A stretch of 64,000 bases of DNA from contig JALUTQ010000004.1 of assembly GCA_032718865.1 (NCBI GenBank), positions 558,001 to 622,000 on the forward strand, in the 5' to 3' direction. Below the pieces are notes generated by a model that made no database searches, was not told the origin of the DNA, and saw only the letters and a program-made list of their open reading frames with translations. Below are positions 1-10,421 of this stretch, one piece after another. The stretch's first letter is position 1. Every line of letters begins with the position of its first letter. A program made the position numbers and the translations under genes. This DNA is from Tilletia caries (lineage: Eukaryota > Basidiomycota > Exobasidiomycetes > Tilletiales > Tilletiaceae).

Positions 1-3000
1 GCCGCACAAGCACAGGGTAGCCGAATCGTGCACAGGCCGAGTGAGCCTCCTCGAAGCTGGTCAACTCCTTCCACATCGGCTGGTCGACCTCAATCTTGTC
101 AAGCATGCGCGAGAACTTGTATCGGTTCTCGGCCATGTCGATCATCTCTGGCGACGTGCCCAGAATCTTGACCTGCTGACGGTGCAGAGGGATGGCAATG
201 TTGTTGGGCGTCTGACCACCCATAGAGATCACTACTCCGCTGGAGCTCTCCGCCTGGTAGATATCAAGGACCGTCTCGAGGGAGATGTTCTCGAAGTAGA
301 GCCGATCGGCCTCGTCGTAGTCGGTCGAGACCGTCTCGGGGTTGTAGTTCACCATGACCGTCTTGTATCCGTGCTCGCGCAGAGTACGAATGGCACGTAC
401 CGCACACCAGTCGAACTCGACTGAAGAGCCGATACGGTAGACACCCGACCCGAGCACCATCACGCCCTTGTCGGTGAAGTCCACATCATGCTCCGTCGCC
501 GAGTAGGTGAGGTCTACGTACCGGGGAAAATAGATATCAGACCTTGAGTTTCCACGCGCATGCAGGTCCCTAACATGAGCTGAGGCCACTCACAAAGGTA
601 GTTGGTGTAAGCAGGGAACTCCGCAGCAACCGTGTCAATCTGCTTGACAAAGGGCGAGATGCCATGCTCTAACCTGAGCCTCCTTATCGCCAACTCGTTA
701 CTTCCCAAAATCTTGCCCAGCTGCTTGTCAGAAAAGCCGAGCTGTTTGGCCTGACGAAGCTGAGCAGGGGCAATCTGAGCGGCTGTGAAGGAGCCGAGCG
801 CCTTGGAAGCCTGGTTGATGCCGGACAGACGCTGGAGGAACCACCGGTCGATGTTGGTCAGTTGGTGGATCTTGTCGACGCTGTAGCCGAGGTCGAGCGC
901 GTTGGCGATGGCAAAGATGCGGCGGTCCGTAGCATTCACGAGCTCCTCGTCAATCTCGTCGAGAGTTACCTTGTCGTTCTGCCCAACCCGAGTATGAGAC
1001 ATAACTGTGAGCCTGGTACTGACGCGTGTTGACAGACGGCAGCAAAGACTAGATAAGGACTCACCTGTCCAAACCCATCGTTCGAGTAGTCCGCCTGCCG
1101 AATCGCCTTCTGGATAGCCTCCTCGAATGTCCGTCCAATACTCATAACCTCACCCACACTCTTCATGCTACTTCCCAGCTTGCTGCTGACCCGCACAAAT
1201 TTTCGCAAATCCCACCGCGGCATCTTGCAAACGACGTAGTCCAAACTGGGCTCAAAGCACGCGCTCGTCTCCCGCGTCACGCTGTTCCGGATCTCGTTCA
1301 GCGGGATGTTGAGACCGAGCTTGGCGGCGATGAAGGCGAGCGGGTAACCCGTCGCTTTAGACGCCAGGGCCGAGGAACGCGACAGACGCGCGTTGACCTC
1401 GATGATGCAGTACTCCTTCGAGTGCGGGTTGAGCGCGTACTGGATGTTGCACTCGCCGACGACGCCGAGGTGCCGGATCACATTCACCGCCGTCGTCCGG
1501 AGCATGTTGTAATCTTCGTCCGACAAGGTCTGCGAGGGCGCAATGACGATCGAGTCACCGGTGTGGATGCCCAGGGGATCAAAGTTCTCCATGTTGCACA
1601 CCGTGATGCAGTTGTTCCGGCAATCGCGCACGACCTCGTATTCGACCTCCTTCCAGCCCTTCATACTCTTCTCGACGAGAACCTGGGGACTGTTGGCGAA
1701 TGCTTGGGCGCACAGCTTGCGCAGCTCATCTTCGTTGTTGGCGAATCCACTGCCCAGACCACCGAGCGCGAAAGCGGCACGGACAATGACGGGGAACCCT
1801 ATACTTTGCGCCGCGACGAGGGCTTCGTCCCAGTTGACTGCACTGGCGCTCTGTGCGCAACGTTCCCCAATCTCCTCCATGGCTCGCGCGAACAATTCAC
1901 GATCCTCCGTGGTGACGATGGTCTGAATGGGCGTGCCGAGCACGCGGACGCCCAGCTTAGGAAGCTCGTCGTTGATCTTGATACCGACATTGAGGGCAGT
2001 CTGACCGCCAAAGGTGCAGTAGATACCGTCGGGTCGCTCGTGTCGGATCACCTTGAGGACAAACTCGGGCGTGACGGGGAGGAAGTAGACCTTGTCCGCC
2101 AGACCGGTGGAAGTCTGAATCGTGGCAATGTTGGGGTTGATAAGGATCGTGTAGATGCCCTCCTCCTTGAGCGCCTTGATGGCCTGGGAACCAGAGTAGT
2201 CGAACTCGCCGGCCTGACCAATAGAGAGACCTCCGGAACCAAGGACGAGAACCTTGCGGACATGGACGCGGGGCGTGGCAGCCGCGTTGTCGGCGAGGGC
2301 TCCGCCGGTAAACTTGATGGGCGGCAAGACGAGGGCAGCATCGGGAGCTGTTTTTGGGTTACCCTTGATTGCAGCGACATCAACGACGGAGCGAATGAAG
2401 ACGTCGAAGAGGAACTCGGTGTCACGGGGTCCCGGGGTGCTCTCCGGGTGGAACTGGACGGAGAAGTAGGGACGGTCGGTGCAGTAAATACCCTCGTTAC
2501 TGTCATCGTTCGCGTTGACGAAAAGCTCGCCCCAGCCTTGGGGCAGGCTGGTCCCATCAACAGCGAAACCGTGGTTCTGACTGGTGATGTAGCATCGGCC
2601 GGAAAGCTGGTCCGTGCAAGGGATGTTGTGGCCGCGGTTTCCGAACTTCATCTTGTCGGTACGCGCGCCTGCCGCAAGAGCGAGAAGCTGGTGACCGAGA
2701 CAGATACCGAAGACTGGGATGATCTCTTCTGGGTTGGTGCGCGCGAGGACTTTGCGGAGACGCTCAATGGTGGGCGCGCATGAGGTTGGGTCACCGGGTC
2801 CGTTCGAGACGAACAAACCGTCGTAGGGCTCGGACTCAACGGCTGGGTTGAGGAAATCGTGGTCCCAGGGAACAACCTTGATTTCGACGCCTCGGGAGGT
2901 GAAGCAGCGAATCTGGTTGTATTTCATGCCGACGTCCAGGGCGAGAATGCGAATGGGTCGCTGGGTGGTAGGGTGCAAGAGGACCTTGTCCGACTGGGAG

Positions 3001-3949
3001 AGCGAGCCGCCGGGGGAGGTGTTTGCGGGCGTGTAGAGCTTGGGCTCCTTGCAGGACACCTTTGCGACGAGGTTGACCGCGTTTGGGTTTGCGAAGGGGA
3101 GCTCTGCATATTTGGCGCGCCAGGGACCTGGAGCAACGGCTGTGCTGGGGACTTCGACCGCGACGCCGTGGAGCTCCTTCTGGACGTTGGGGGTGTTGAG
3201 GGCGAGCATGCGGCCAAGCATGCTACCCTGCTTCCGAATGCGCTTGGTGAGAGCGCGGGTGTCGACGCCGTAAATGGCGGGGACACCGTTCTCTGCGAGC
3301 CAGTCTCCAAGACTGGACTTGGCGAGGAAGTGGCTGTAGTCGTAGGAGTAGGATGCGATGACGAGACCTGCGATGTGGATCCTGGAGGACTCGAAGGGGG
3401 ACGCGAGGAGTGCCTGAATGCTGGACTCGGCTTCTTCGCGCGAGGGCACACCGTAGTTTCCGACGAGCGGGTAGGTGAGGACGAGGATCTGGCCTTCGTA
3501 GGAAGGGTCGGTCAACGACTCGACATATCCGACCATTCCTGTCATCATTTGGGATCAGATGAAAAGGTGAGCATTTACCAGCGGAGGAGGGACAAAGGGA
3601 AGAAGAACTGCTCACCAGTCTGGAAGACGCATTCGCCGCTGACACTCTTGTTGGGCGCGCCGAAGCTGATGCCGTGGAGGGCTGTGCCGTCGGCGAGGTC
3701 GAGGACCATGTCAGCGCCGCGCTGTCCGTCGTCGATGGGCCCTGCAGTCGCGAGCGGGGTGGGAGATGGGACGCGGGAGACGGTCCGCGCCATGGCCGGT
3801 CGAGATGCAGCGGCTTCCGGGTCGGCGTCTCCATTTGTCGCTGTAGCTGCGGCAGCGGCAGCGGCAGCGGCTACGATGGCGGCGGTCTCTGCGCCTGCGG
3901 ACGAGCGCGAGAGAACCGACTGCGGGCTGACGACCTCGTTCGAAGACAT
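1..3949 (-). CDS. URA2: URA2/CAD-type multifunctional protein: glutamine amidotransferase + carbamoyl-phosphate synthase (partial, 3' end off window)
   Basis: First enzyme of de novo pyrimidine synthesis: makes carbamoyl phosphate from glutamine, bicarbonate and ATP. Exons read on the minus strand are 3949-3616, 3538-1065, 978-594 and 513 to the left edge; every junction is GT-AG and keeps frame (for example ...[20 protein letters not shown]). A class I amidotransferase carries its nucleophile Cys in GICLGHQ and its His in FHPEST. It is fused to the CPSase large chain with two ATP-grasp halves ([15 protein letters not shown] and [14 protein letters not shown] mark their starts). The fusion of both chains separates it from arginine-specific CPSase, whose subunits are separate genes in fungi. 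The N-terminal ~45 residues are Ala-rich low complexity. The aspartate transcarbamoylase domain expected at the C-terminus would lie left of the window. Divergent from the glyoxalase-fold gene. Confidence 0.95.
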
Positions 3950-4447
3950 CTTGTGTTGGGGAGTGAGAGTGTGTAACCAGCAGGCTCAGCGAGCGCGGAA
4001 TGTCTCTGCGCGCGCGGTTGTATTTCTCTGCTGGGGGGTGGGAAGAGCGGGGAGGGGAAGCGGGACAGGGACAGGGACAGGGACAGGGAAGAAAGGTGAG
4101 CAAATGCAACCCAAAGCGATCAGTCAGTCCTCCAGCCTGGAAGAAGTAAGTGATGGTCAGGAGCGATGAGCCAAACGCTGAAGCGAGAATTTTTTTTGAC
4201 CTCCCAACTTCGCAACTTGCTTCGGCTTCTTTCTGCTTTCTGCTTCATGCAATTTGCTTCATTTCCAAGACGAGCTCGGATGCCGCACACACTGTTCCAG
4301 TGCCTGCGTCTGCCTCGTGCATGAGCCACTTCGTCACACAGCAGGCGCCAGGCAGCGGTCTAGACTCTAGAAATTTGCATTTGAGCGAGGAAGACAGCAA
4401 GGAGAGCGGCGGGAAGGACAAGATCGAGGTCGTGAAAAAATCCTCAC

Positions 4448-5016
4448 CACGTGGCAGCGCGGCTTGTGCTCATGGCGGATCGGGCGCGGAAAAGAGGCCG
4501 AGATCACGTGGTGAACCCAGCTCTCTCACAAAAAATGTCTGGGATTCGCGACACCGTGTCGCTCTTTTGACTAATGATCCTAATCTAATCACACCGCGCT
4601 CGCGTAGAAAGCCTATATATATACACAACTCAAACCTAGCATTTGTCAATCACCGTTTCGTATGGTGGTTAGTGTATTTGGTTAGAATTCTCACCTCGCG
4701 GGTTAGAATCTTTTGACTGACAACCTTTTTGGCTTCCTCTTTTTTTTCTTCCAAGTTACCTACGTTTTTTTTTTTTTTTTTTTTTTGCGGTTAGGAGTTA
4801 GGACAGTGCCTTCGCTGGGTTAGCGCGTAGCGAATGGGATTGAGTATTACAGCAACGGAGACGGACAAGACTGTCCTTGTGGTTGGGGGGGTTTCGGGGG
4901 GGCTTGCCCCCCCCGCCGAGCTGGAAGTGGGTTGCCACCTCAGCGGAATTCTCGCCACACGGTGTCGCGAATCCCAGACATTTTTTGTGAGGGAGCTGGG
5001 GACGTTAGATCACGTG
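4448..5016. promoter_or_regulatory. Three CACGTG (E-box) sites
   Basis: CACGTG occurs at 4448-4453, 4505-4510 and 5011-5016 in the divergent promoter. The same palindrome is present twice (14992-14997 and 15018-15023) in the divergent promoter upstream of the ribosomal protein eS21 gene. bHLH factors such as Cbf1 or Sre1 recognise this core; use here is inference. Confidence 0.35.
4516..5000. mobile_element. MITE-like element with ~44-bp terminal inverted repeats
   Basis: The left arm starting at 4516 (CCCAGCTCTCTCACAAAAAA, continuing to about 4559) and the right arm at about 4957-5000 are reverse complements with one mismatch visible. The ~400-bp interior has T-rich and G-rich runs and no coding potential. 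The 10-mer AGATCACGTG lies just outside both ends (4501-4510 and 5007-5016) and may be a target-site duplication, although it contains an E-box and may instead be regulatory. No transposase is encoded, so it would be non-autonomous. The superfamily cannot be assigned from the termini. Confidence 0.6.
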
Positions 5017-5125
5017 CGAGTCACGTCGCGTCGCGTCGCGTGGCAAGATCAGCGTGTCAGTCACTGTCATGCTGGACAGGTCAGTGCCTCGCTGTGGACG
5101 ATGACCGATGACCATATGGACTTGA

Positions 5126-7380
5126 ATGCATTTGCCTGCTGAGATGTCCGACAACACCGCTGCCTCTGATCCTGCAGCCATGGCGGACACTGCGGCTGAC
5201 CCGATCGCGGCCATCCCGCGCACCAGCAGTCCCGTGGCCGTCTCCGATGTCGGCGTGCCCGCAGCCGATCCCGTGCCCGTGCCCGTGCCCGCGCCTGCTG
5301 GGCCCGCCTCCCAGCCTGAGCAAACACCGCCGACACCGACATTGGCATCGACACCGGCTTCGGATGCGATCGTGCCTGCGCCTGCCTCTCCCGTCGTCGC
5401 ATCCGCAGTCGAATCGCAGCGGACTCTGTCGCCTCCGCCCCGCACGGTCTCCCGAAGCGGGTCCCCTCCCAGTCGGAACAAGAGCACCCATCTCCCAAAG
5501 ACACACACCAAGCCTCTCCCTCCCACACCTCAAGGCTCAACCTCGACCTCGCTCTCCCCCGATGGGAACGCCGCAGAGAAGGGTCCTATCCCGCTGACAG
5601 CACCCATCTCTGCTCCGCTCCCAGCCATCGACCATCTCATCCATCGCTGCCAATCCGTCGCAGACCTCCGTGTCGCGGTCAAGACCTTCTCAGCCCTCGG
5701 CTTCACCGTGCTCGAAGGAGGACAGCATGCCGACGGTCTCACTCGCAATGCTCTCATCGTCTTCGCCGATGGCACCTACCTCGAATTCGTCGCTTTCGAA
5801 GATGAACCCACGAATCCCGATGGCACGCCCAAGAGCGGCAAGCACAAGCGCTCCGTAAGCTCAGGCTCAGGTCCTGCGAGCTGGTTCGCGAGCTTGAGAC
5901 GCGAGCGACGTCCATCCACCCCTTCTCCTGTTCCCCACGAGAAGATAGCCGCCGCAGGCCGGCCCAGCACAGAGGTAGCCCGGATAAATGAGAAAGAAGA
6001 CGCCCCTTCATCAGTCCCCACCATCGAAACCAAGGAGGAATTCCTCGCTCGTCGCGCCAAGCACTGGTGGTGGAACACCGAGCCCAAAGGATGGATCGAC
6101 TTCTGCTTCACCACAGGAGTGGCCCCTGCCCGAAAGAGGAAGGACACCCTAGCCGAAGCCAAACGCGGCGGTCCGTATCGGGCTCCTACCCTCCACCGCA
6201 CCGCCATCGTCAATGCAAACGCAGCCAATGCCGCCAGCGCTGCCCTCGCCTCGGCTTCTGCCGGTGATGAGAAACCGATGCCAGCGATCCCGCGACCGAT
6301 GCCTGAGGAAGGCGCTACTTTTGCCCCTGCAGGCGGACAACGATCCCCCGCCGATGCCGTGACGGATGCAGAAGACTTGCCGCCTGTGTCCTATGATCAG
6401 CCCTTTGAGCTCGGTCGACAAACGAAGGACGGAAAGCATCTGCAGTTCGAAGTCATCTTCCCCCGCACAGCTCGCCGACGCGTTCCCTTCTTCTGCGAAG
6501 ACATCACGCCTCGGCATTTGCGCGGTCAGTTGAATGCCATTTGCTGGCTTTCTTCTTACTTTCCAGATTGGAGCAATATACTGACATCTTTCTCCAATGC
6601 ATTAAAACAGTCCCGCCCGCTGCCAGTCGGCACCCCAATGGCTCTACCGGTCTATCCGCCGTCACCTTGCTCTATGCCACCCCAGCCACCTTCCACCAAG
6701 CCCTGGACACACTCTGCCCCTTGCTCGGCGTGAACACGGTCAACAAAGTCCTGCACACCCATCCCGCCATCTCCTCTACCACCTTCGATCTCCGCATCCG
6801 CACCCCCTCCAGTCTGACTTCTTCCTCTTCTTCTTCCACCTCCTCCAGCGCGGGAGCGACAGCGAAGAAGGAGGAGGAAGGCGCGATGGAGGGCGGTGCC
6901 AAGCCGATCCCTGCCTCCCTTGCCAATATCGGCCGTCGAGGTTCGGGCGCGGGACGTCCCATGTCCGCCGAAGGCGATGCAGCCGATACCTCCCAAGACT
7001 CCCACACCTCATCCCACCACACCTCCCCGCCCCAGCCCCAGTTCCACAACATCCACACCATTCCCCTCCACATCCGCATCGCGCAAGACGTCCAAGAACG
7101 CGCGCACGTCGAGCAACACGGCGAAGGACTGTACGAGGTCGAGATCTTCGTCGCCGCGGATCGGCTGCCGGAGAATGCTCCGCCGGATGGGATCGAACGC
7201 ACGACGGCGCAGTTGGGCTATGGGCGGATCAGGCTGCATCCGATCTTTGTGTCGATGTTGCCCGTGCAGGCGCGGGTCGGGCTGGGAGTTCCTGGTCCAG
7301 CTGGCGGCGGTGTGGGGGCGGGGACGGCTTCTGGCGCCGCCGCCGCGGCAGCGGGCCCGCTGAAGCAGACGACGATATGA
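5126..7380 (+). CDS. Glyoxalase-like domain protein
   Basis: Exons 5126-6524 and 6611-7380; the 86-nt intron has donor GTCAGT, branch-like TACTGAC and acceptor ACAG, and the join restores a continuous glyoxalase-like fold. Translation may instead begin at 5144 (MSDNTAAS), which gives a shorter leader. Residues 1-165 are Ala/Pro/Ser-rich and likely disordered. The conserved core begins near residue 170 (HRCQSVADLRVAVKTFSALG, then NALIVFADGTYLEFVAFED), the start of a glyoxalase-like (PF13468-type) domain of the vicinal-oxygen-chelate fold. The second half follows the intron (HPNGSTGLSAVTLLYATP). Family members are mostly uncharacterised, so no substrate is proposed. Low-complexity Ser and Ala stretches interrupt the C-terminal half. 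Confidence 0.8.
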
Positions 7381-10300
7381 GGCCCTTCCCCCTCGTCTAC
7401 GTCTGAGTCTGCGAACGAATGACGGACCTTTGTCGCTTTGGTTTCTTGACGACCTATTTATACCCTTCTGTTACTTTCCCAGTTCCTGCTATTTGATGCC
7501 CAAACTGAAGTCCTGCACGTCGCGTTTGAGGAGAGACTCGTCTGACCTGTCACATGCTTGAAGGAAGACTTATCAAGACAGGACAGATTCCGGAACACTG
7601 ACGAATCATGGTCTCCGTTTTCATATGGCAGATCAGGCTCAGAATTGCAGCAGTACAGGCTCAGACTTGGTGATTCCAGAAGCTCGATGCTCGAGGTTGC
7701 AAGCAAGAGGTACAAGGGAGAGAAGCGCGAACCTTGCTGGTAGGTAGGAGGATATCGTGTCGTCCGTGTGGAGTGCTGGGCATGTAGGGTTGACAGGTTG
7801 GACTGGAAGAAGGGGTGAAGGAAGGAGGAGTTGTCAGCATGAGCGCGAGCGTGGAGGAGAACATGAGAAAGCACGTACCCGGAAGCAGACTAGGCTGCAT
7901 GTGGACCTGGACCTGAAGTCACTGGTTGTCGATCGCGGAGGAAAAGAAGCAGCGGACGTCTTCGGCTGGAGGAAGACTGAAAGGAGAAGGCACAGATCGA
8001 TGGTCAGCAAGTGTGAGGAGACATGGAATAGAGGAAGGGGGAGGAAACTCATCTTGTGAGACGTGGCCATCTTCAGGGTGATGGCGCAGTCGTCCATCCG
8101 AGGTCCCGGTCCGAGAGTTGTACGGGAAGAAAGAGAATGCAGAGCAAACTGTTGGTATGATCTGTAGAGAGAAAGGGAAGGGGAAGAAAACCGTCCGAGT
8201 CGTTGTCCGAGGGATCTGCAGAGAGAAGGGATGAAAAGCAAGGGAATGAGGTAGAGGTGGGATGGAGCTGTGGCTGTGGAATCGTTAGTAGGGACGAGGG
8301 ACGCGAAGGGAGGGAGGGGACAGTGTGATATGGAGCGTGCTGGCACCAGCGGGGAAGGGCTGATGAAGATGAGGATCGCGATGCCTCATGCGGTTGCTGG
8401 AGGTCGTTGATCTGTCAGTCTGACGAGGAGGAGGGGGAAAGGGGAGGGACTCACCTATCGATGACAAATGGAGATGTCCCCATCCATAGTGTTCACATCA
8501 AGGTGCTTGAGGTACAGCTGAATTTGGCAGTGCTCCCGCAGCCCTCTCGTCGTGGGTCTGTCGTCGGGCTGTGGAAGGTGATAAAGAAACGGATGCCATT
8601 CACGATCAGATGACTTGTGGCTTCCAAATGGAACAAAGGATGTGTGGATCGAATACTCACTTCAGCGCACATAGCTCGTAGGCGATGCAGCCGAGGGACC
8701 AAATATCCGATTTGGAATCATAGGACTTTCCCTCGACCACCTCTGGACTCACATAGTCCAGCGTACCCGCACACGTCTCCGCGAGCTCTTCCGTTCCCAC
8801 CTCCTGGCTGAGGCCAAACCCGCCAAGCTTGATGTTTCCCGTGGCGTCCAGAAAGACATTGTCGGGCTTGGGATCCCGGTGGAGGACTGCGCGGACAGGG
8901 TTGATGCGCCGAGCCGGGTGCTGTTGCCGCTGCGGGCGCTTTTTGCGTTGTTAGGTCGGTCAGCGCCGATAATGTGTGCGAGAACGGAGCAGTGATCGGG
9001 ATGATGAGACTACTTCGGAGCTCAGGGCGAGAGAGTGAAAGTATGAGCATGTGCTTGTGAGTGTGGGAGAGGGGACCTTGGAGGAGAAGGAACTCACCCA
9101 GTTTTATGGTAGAAGGAAGGGAAAAGATTTGAGAAGGTTTGGCGGTCTGGGGGGCCTTGTTTTATACCTTCTTCCTCCCTGTCCCCGTCCCTGACGCCTG
9201 ATCCTGTCCATTCGTTGCGCATCGTTTCGAGGGCAGTAGAAAGGGGAAGAAGACAAGAGAAGAGGGGGAATGAAAAGCGTGGTCAGTGTTGCAGTGCCTG
9301 GTTGCGTTGTGTGCCTTCATTGGATGTGAACCCCTTGACGACCGATTTTCCCACGGTGTTCCACACTGCTGAAGTGCTACGGGTGCGACAGTCAACAAAG
9401 GGCTGAAGGAGGAACCAAGGCCCGGAACAGCGCCCCTGCTCGATAAGGCACAGGGGAATGAGCATCGATTCGTGCCGGCCTTCCAGCTGTCACCATGCCC
9501 GCCTTCCTGCCTGTCTGAGTGAGAAGGAAAGGTCAGCGGAAGAGAGGAAAGGAACAAGGCAGGCGAACGGTGAGCAGTCAGCGCGAGTGCATCATAATTG
9601 TTGGCCGCGCTTCGCCCGCTTCACACCTTGAGAACTGTACCTCCAAGAACCCGAGAGCGGCTGCCGGGCCTCGGACACCAGCGAGGTCACTGGGAAGCAT
9701 CTGGATCGCATCCTTGTCGATGCTGCGAGCGTGGATCCGCGGCCAGCCACGATGGACGGAGGCGGCGAGTCGGCGATTTGGCCTGACCGTCGGCGGCGCA
9801 CTCAGCCTCGTCCTCGTCAAGTGAGCATAGTTTTTGCAGGGGTGGTTAAGTACATTGAAATCATGGAAGCTTGTATGTATCCCGTCTGGTGCTTGTGGTC
9901 TTGTATGGAGGACGAGCGGCAGAGAAACGGGGCGTTGTTATATGCGGATCGAGAGTGAAGACAGAAGGGGAATCGCTGTCCGGGACTGTAATAAAGTAAG
10001 GGGTTCTGCTGGGAGCGCAAGCCGGGCGAAGAATGGGGGAGTAGTGGCGTTCGTCCTCCGGGAATCCAGATGTGAACGATGGAGCCGTCGTTCGCTGAGA
10101 AGAGGTGGGATGCGAGAAGCAAGAAGGAATGTTTTGCTGGGGGAGAATGAGGGTATGCATGAGCGGCAGGTTGCAAGTGTTACGACAGGTTGGGAAACAG
10201 GGTTCGATGCGGGCGGATACATGGGATGATCTTGACGGGAGCAGAGTTCGATTCGATTAGGTCGGTTGGTTGGAGATCCGGCAAGGAAGGCAGAAGGAGT

Positions 10301-10421
10301 CGATGAAGGGGCCGAAGGGGGTCGAAGCGAGTTGGCGGACCTTGAACTTTGGAGAGACAACGAGAAGGGAGATTGCGAGTACCGAGGTGCGATGCCCGGC
10401 CAAGTGTGTCCTTCCTTCGTT
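7381..10421. repeat. Repeat zone, copy A of a large inverted duplication
   Basis: No intact gene. Read on the minus strand, four blocks can be matched to sequences elsewhere: X (about 10210-9895), Y (about 9720-9560), Z (about 9571-7709) and W (about 7715-7478). Z is nearly identical to 31387-33612 (+). X matches 33655-33970 (+) and Y matches 29095-29260 (+), both diverged. W matches 13482-13600 (+) and in part 28953-29005. Positions 9551-9570 correspond to the unoccupied target of the retroelement present in copy B. Confidence 0.75.
8650..9060 (-). pseudogene. NIMA-related (Nek2/Kin3-like) protein kinase fragment, copy A
   Basis: Catalytic-loop to subdomain IX piece identical over about 260 bp to the copy at 32060-32293. 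It reads HRDPKPDNVFLDATGNIKLG, then SKSDIWSLGCIAYELCAL, followed by a GTGAGT donor. Family kinases have HRDLKP and DFG; here the Leu is Pro and the metal-binding Asp is Gly (GFG). A run of five T's at 8940-8944 (four A's in copy B) shifts the upstream frame relative to copy B. The N-lobe and the rest of the C-lobe are missing nearby, so this is a fragment. Confidence 0.7.

Larger units (their letters stand above)
3950..5125. other. Divergent promoter region, URA2 (-) and glyoxalase-like gene (+)
   Basis: No gene seen. It holds a hexanucleotide GGGACA tract (about 4061-4090), the 4516-5000 inverted-repeat element, a T22 run near 4766-4787, a TATA-like run near 4611-4622 and three CACGTG sites. 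The lower-case TCGCG repeats near 5026-5040 are simple sequence. Confidence 0.6.

Noticed and set aside
1422..2783. 453-codon plus-strand open frame opposite URA2
   Set aside because: It lies entirely antisense to the conserved CPSase exon and arises from codon bias in GC-rich sequence. Its translation has no recognisable domain.
4061..4090. GGGACA tandem repeat as possible telomere-like sequence
   Set aside because: The unit is not the fungal TTAGGG type, the tract is short and it lies in a 5' leader. An ordinary microsatellite.
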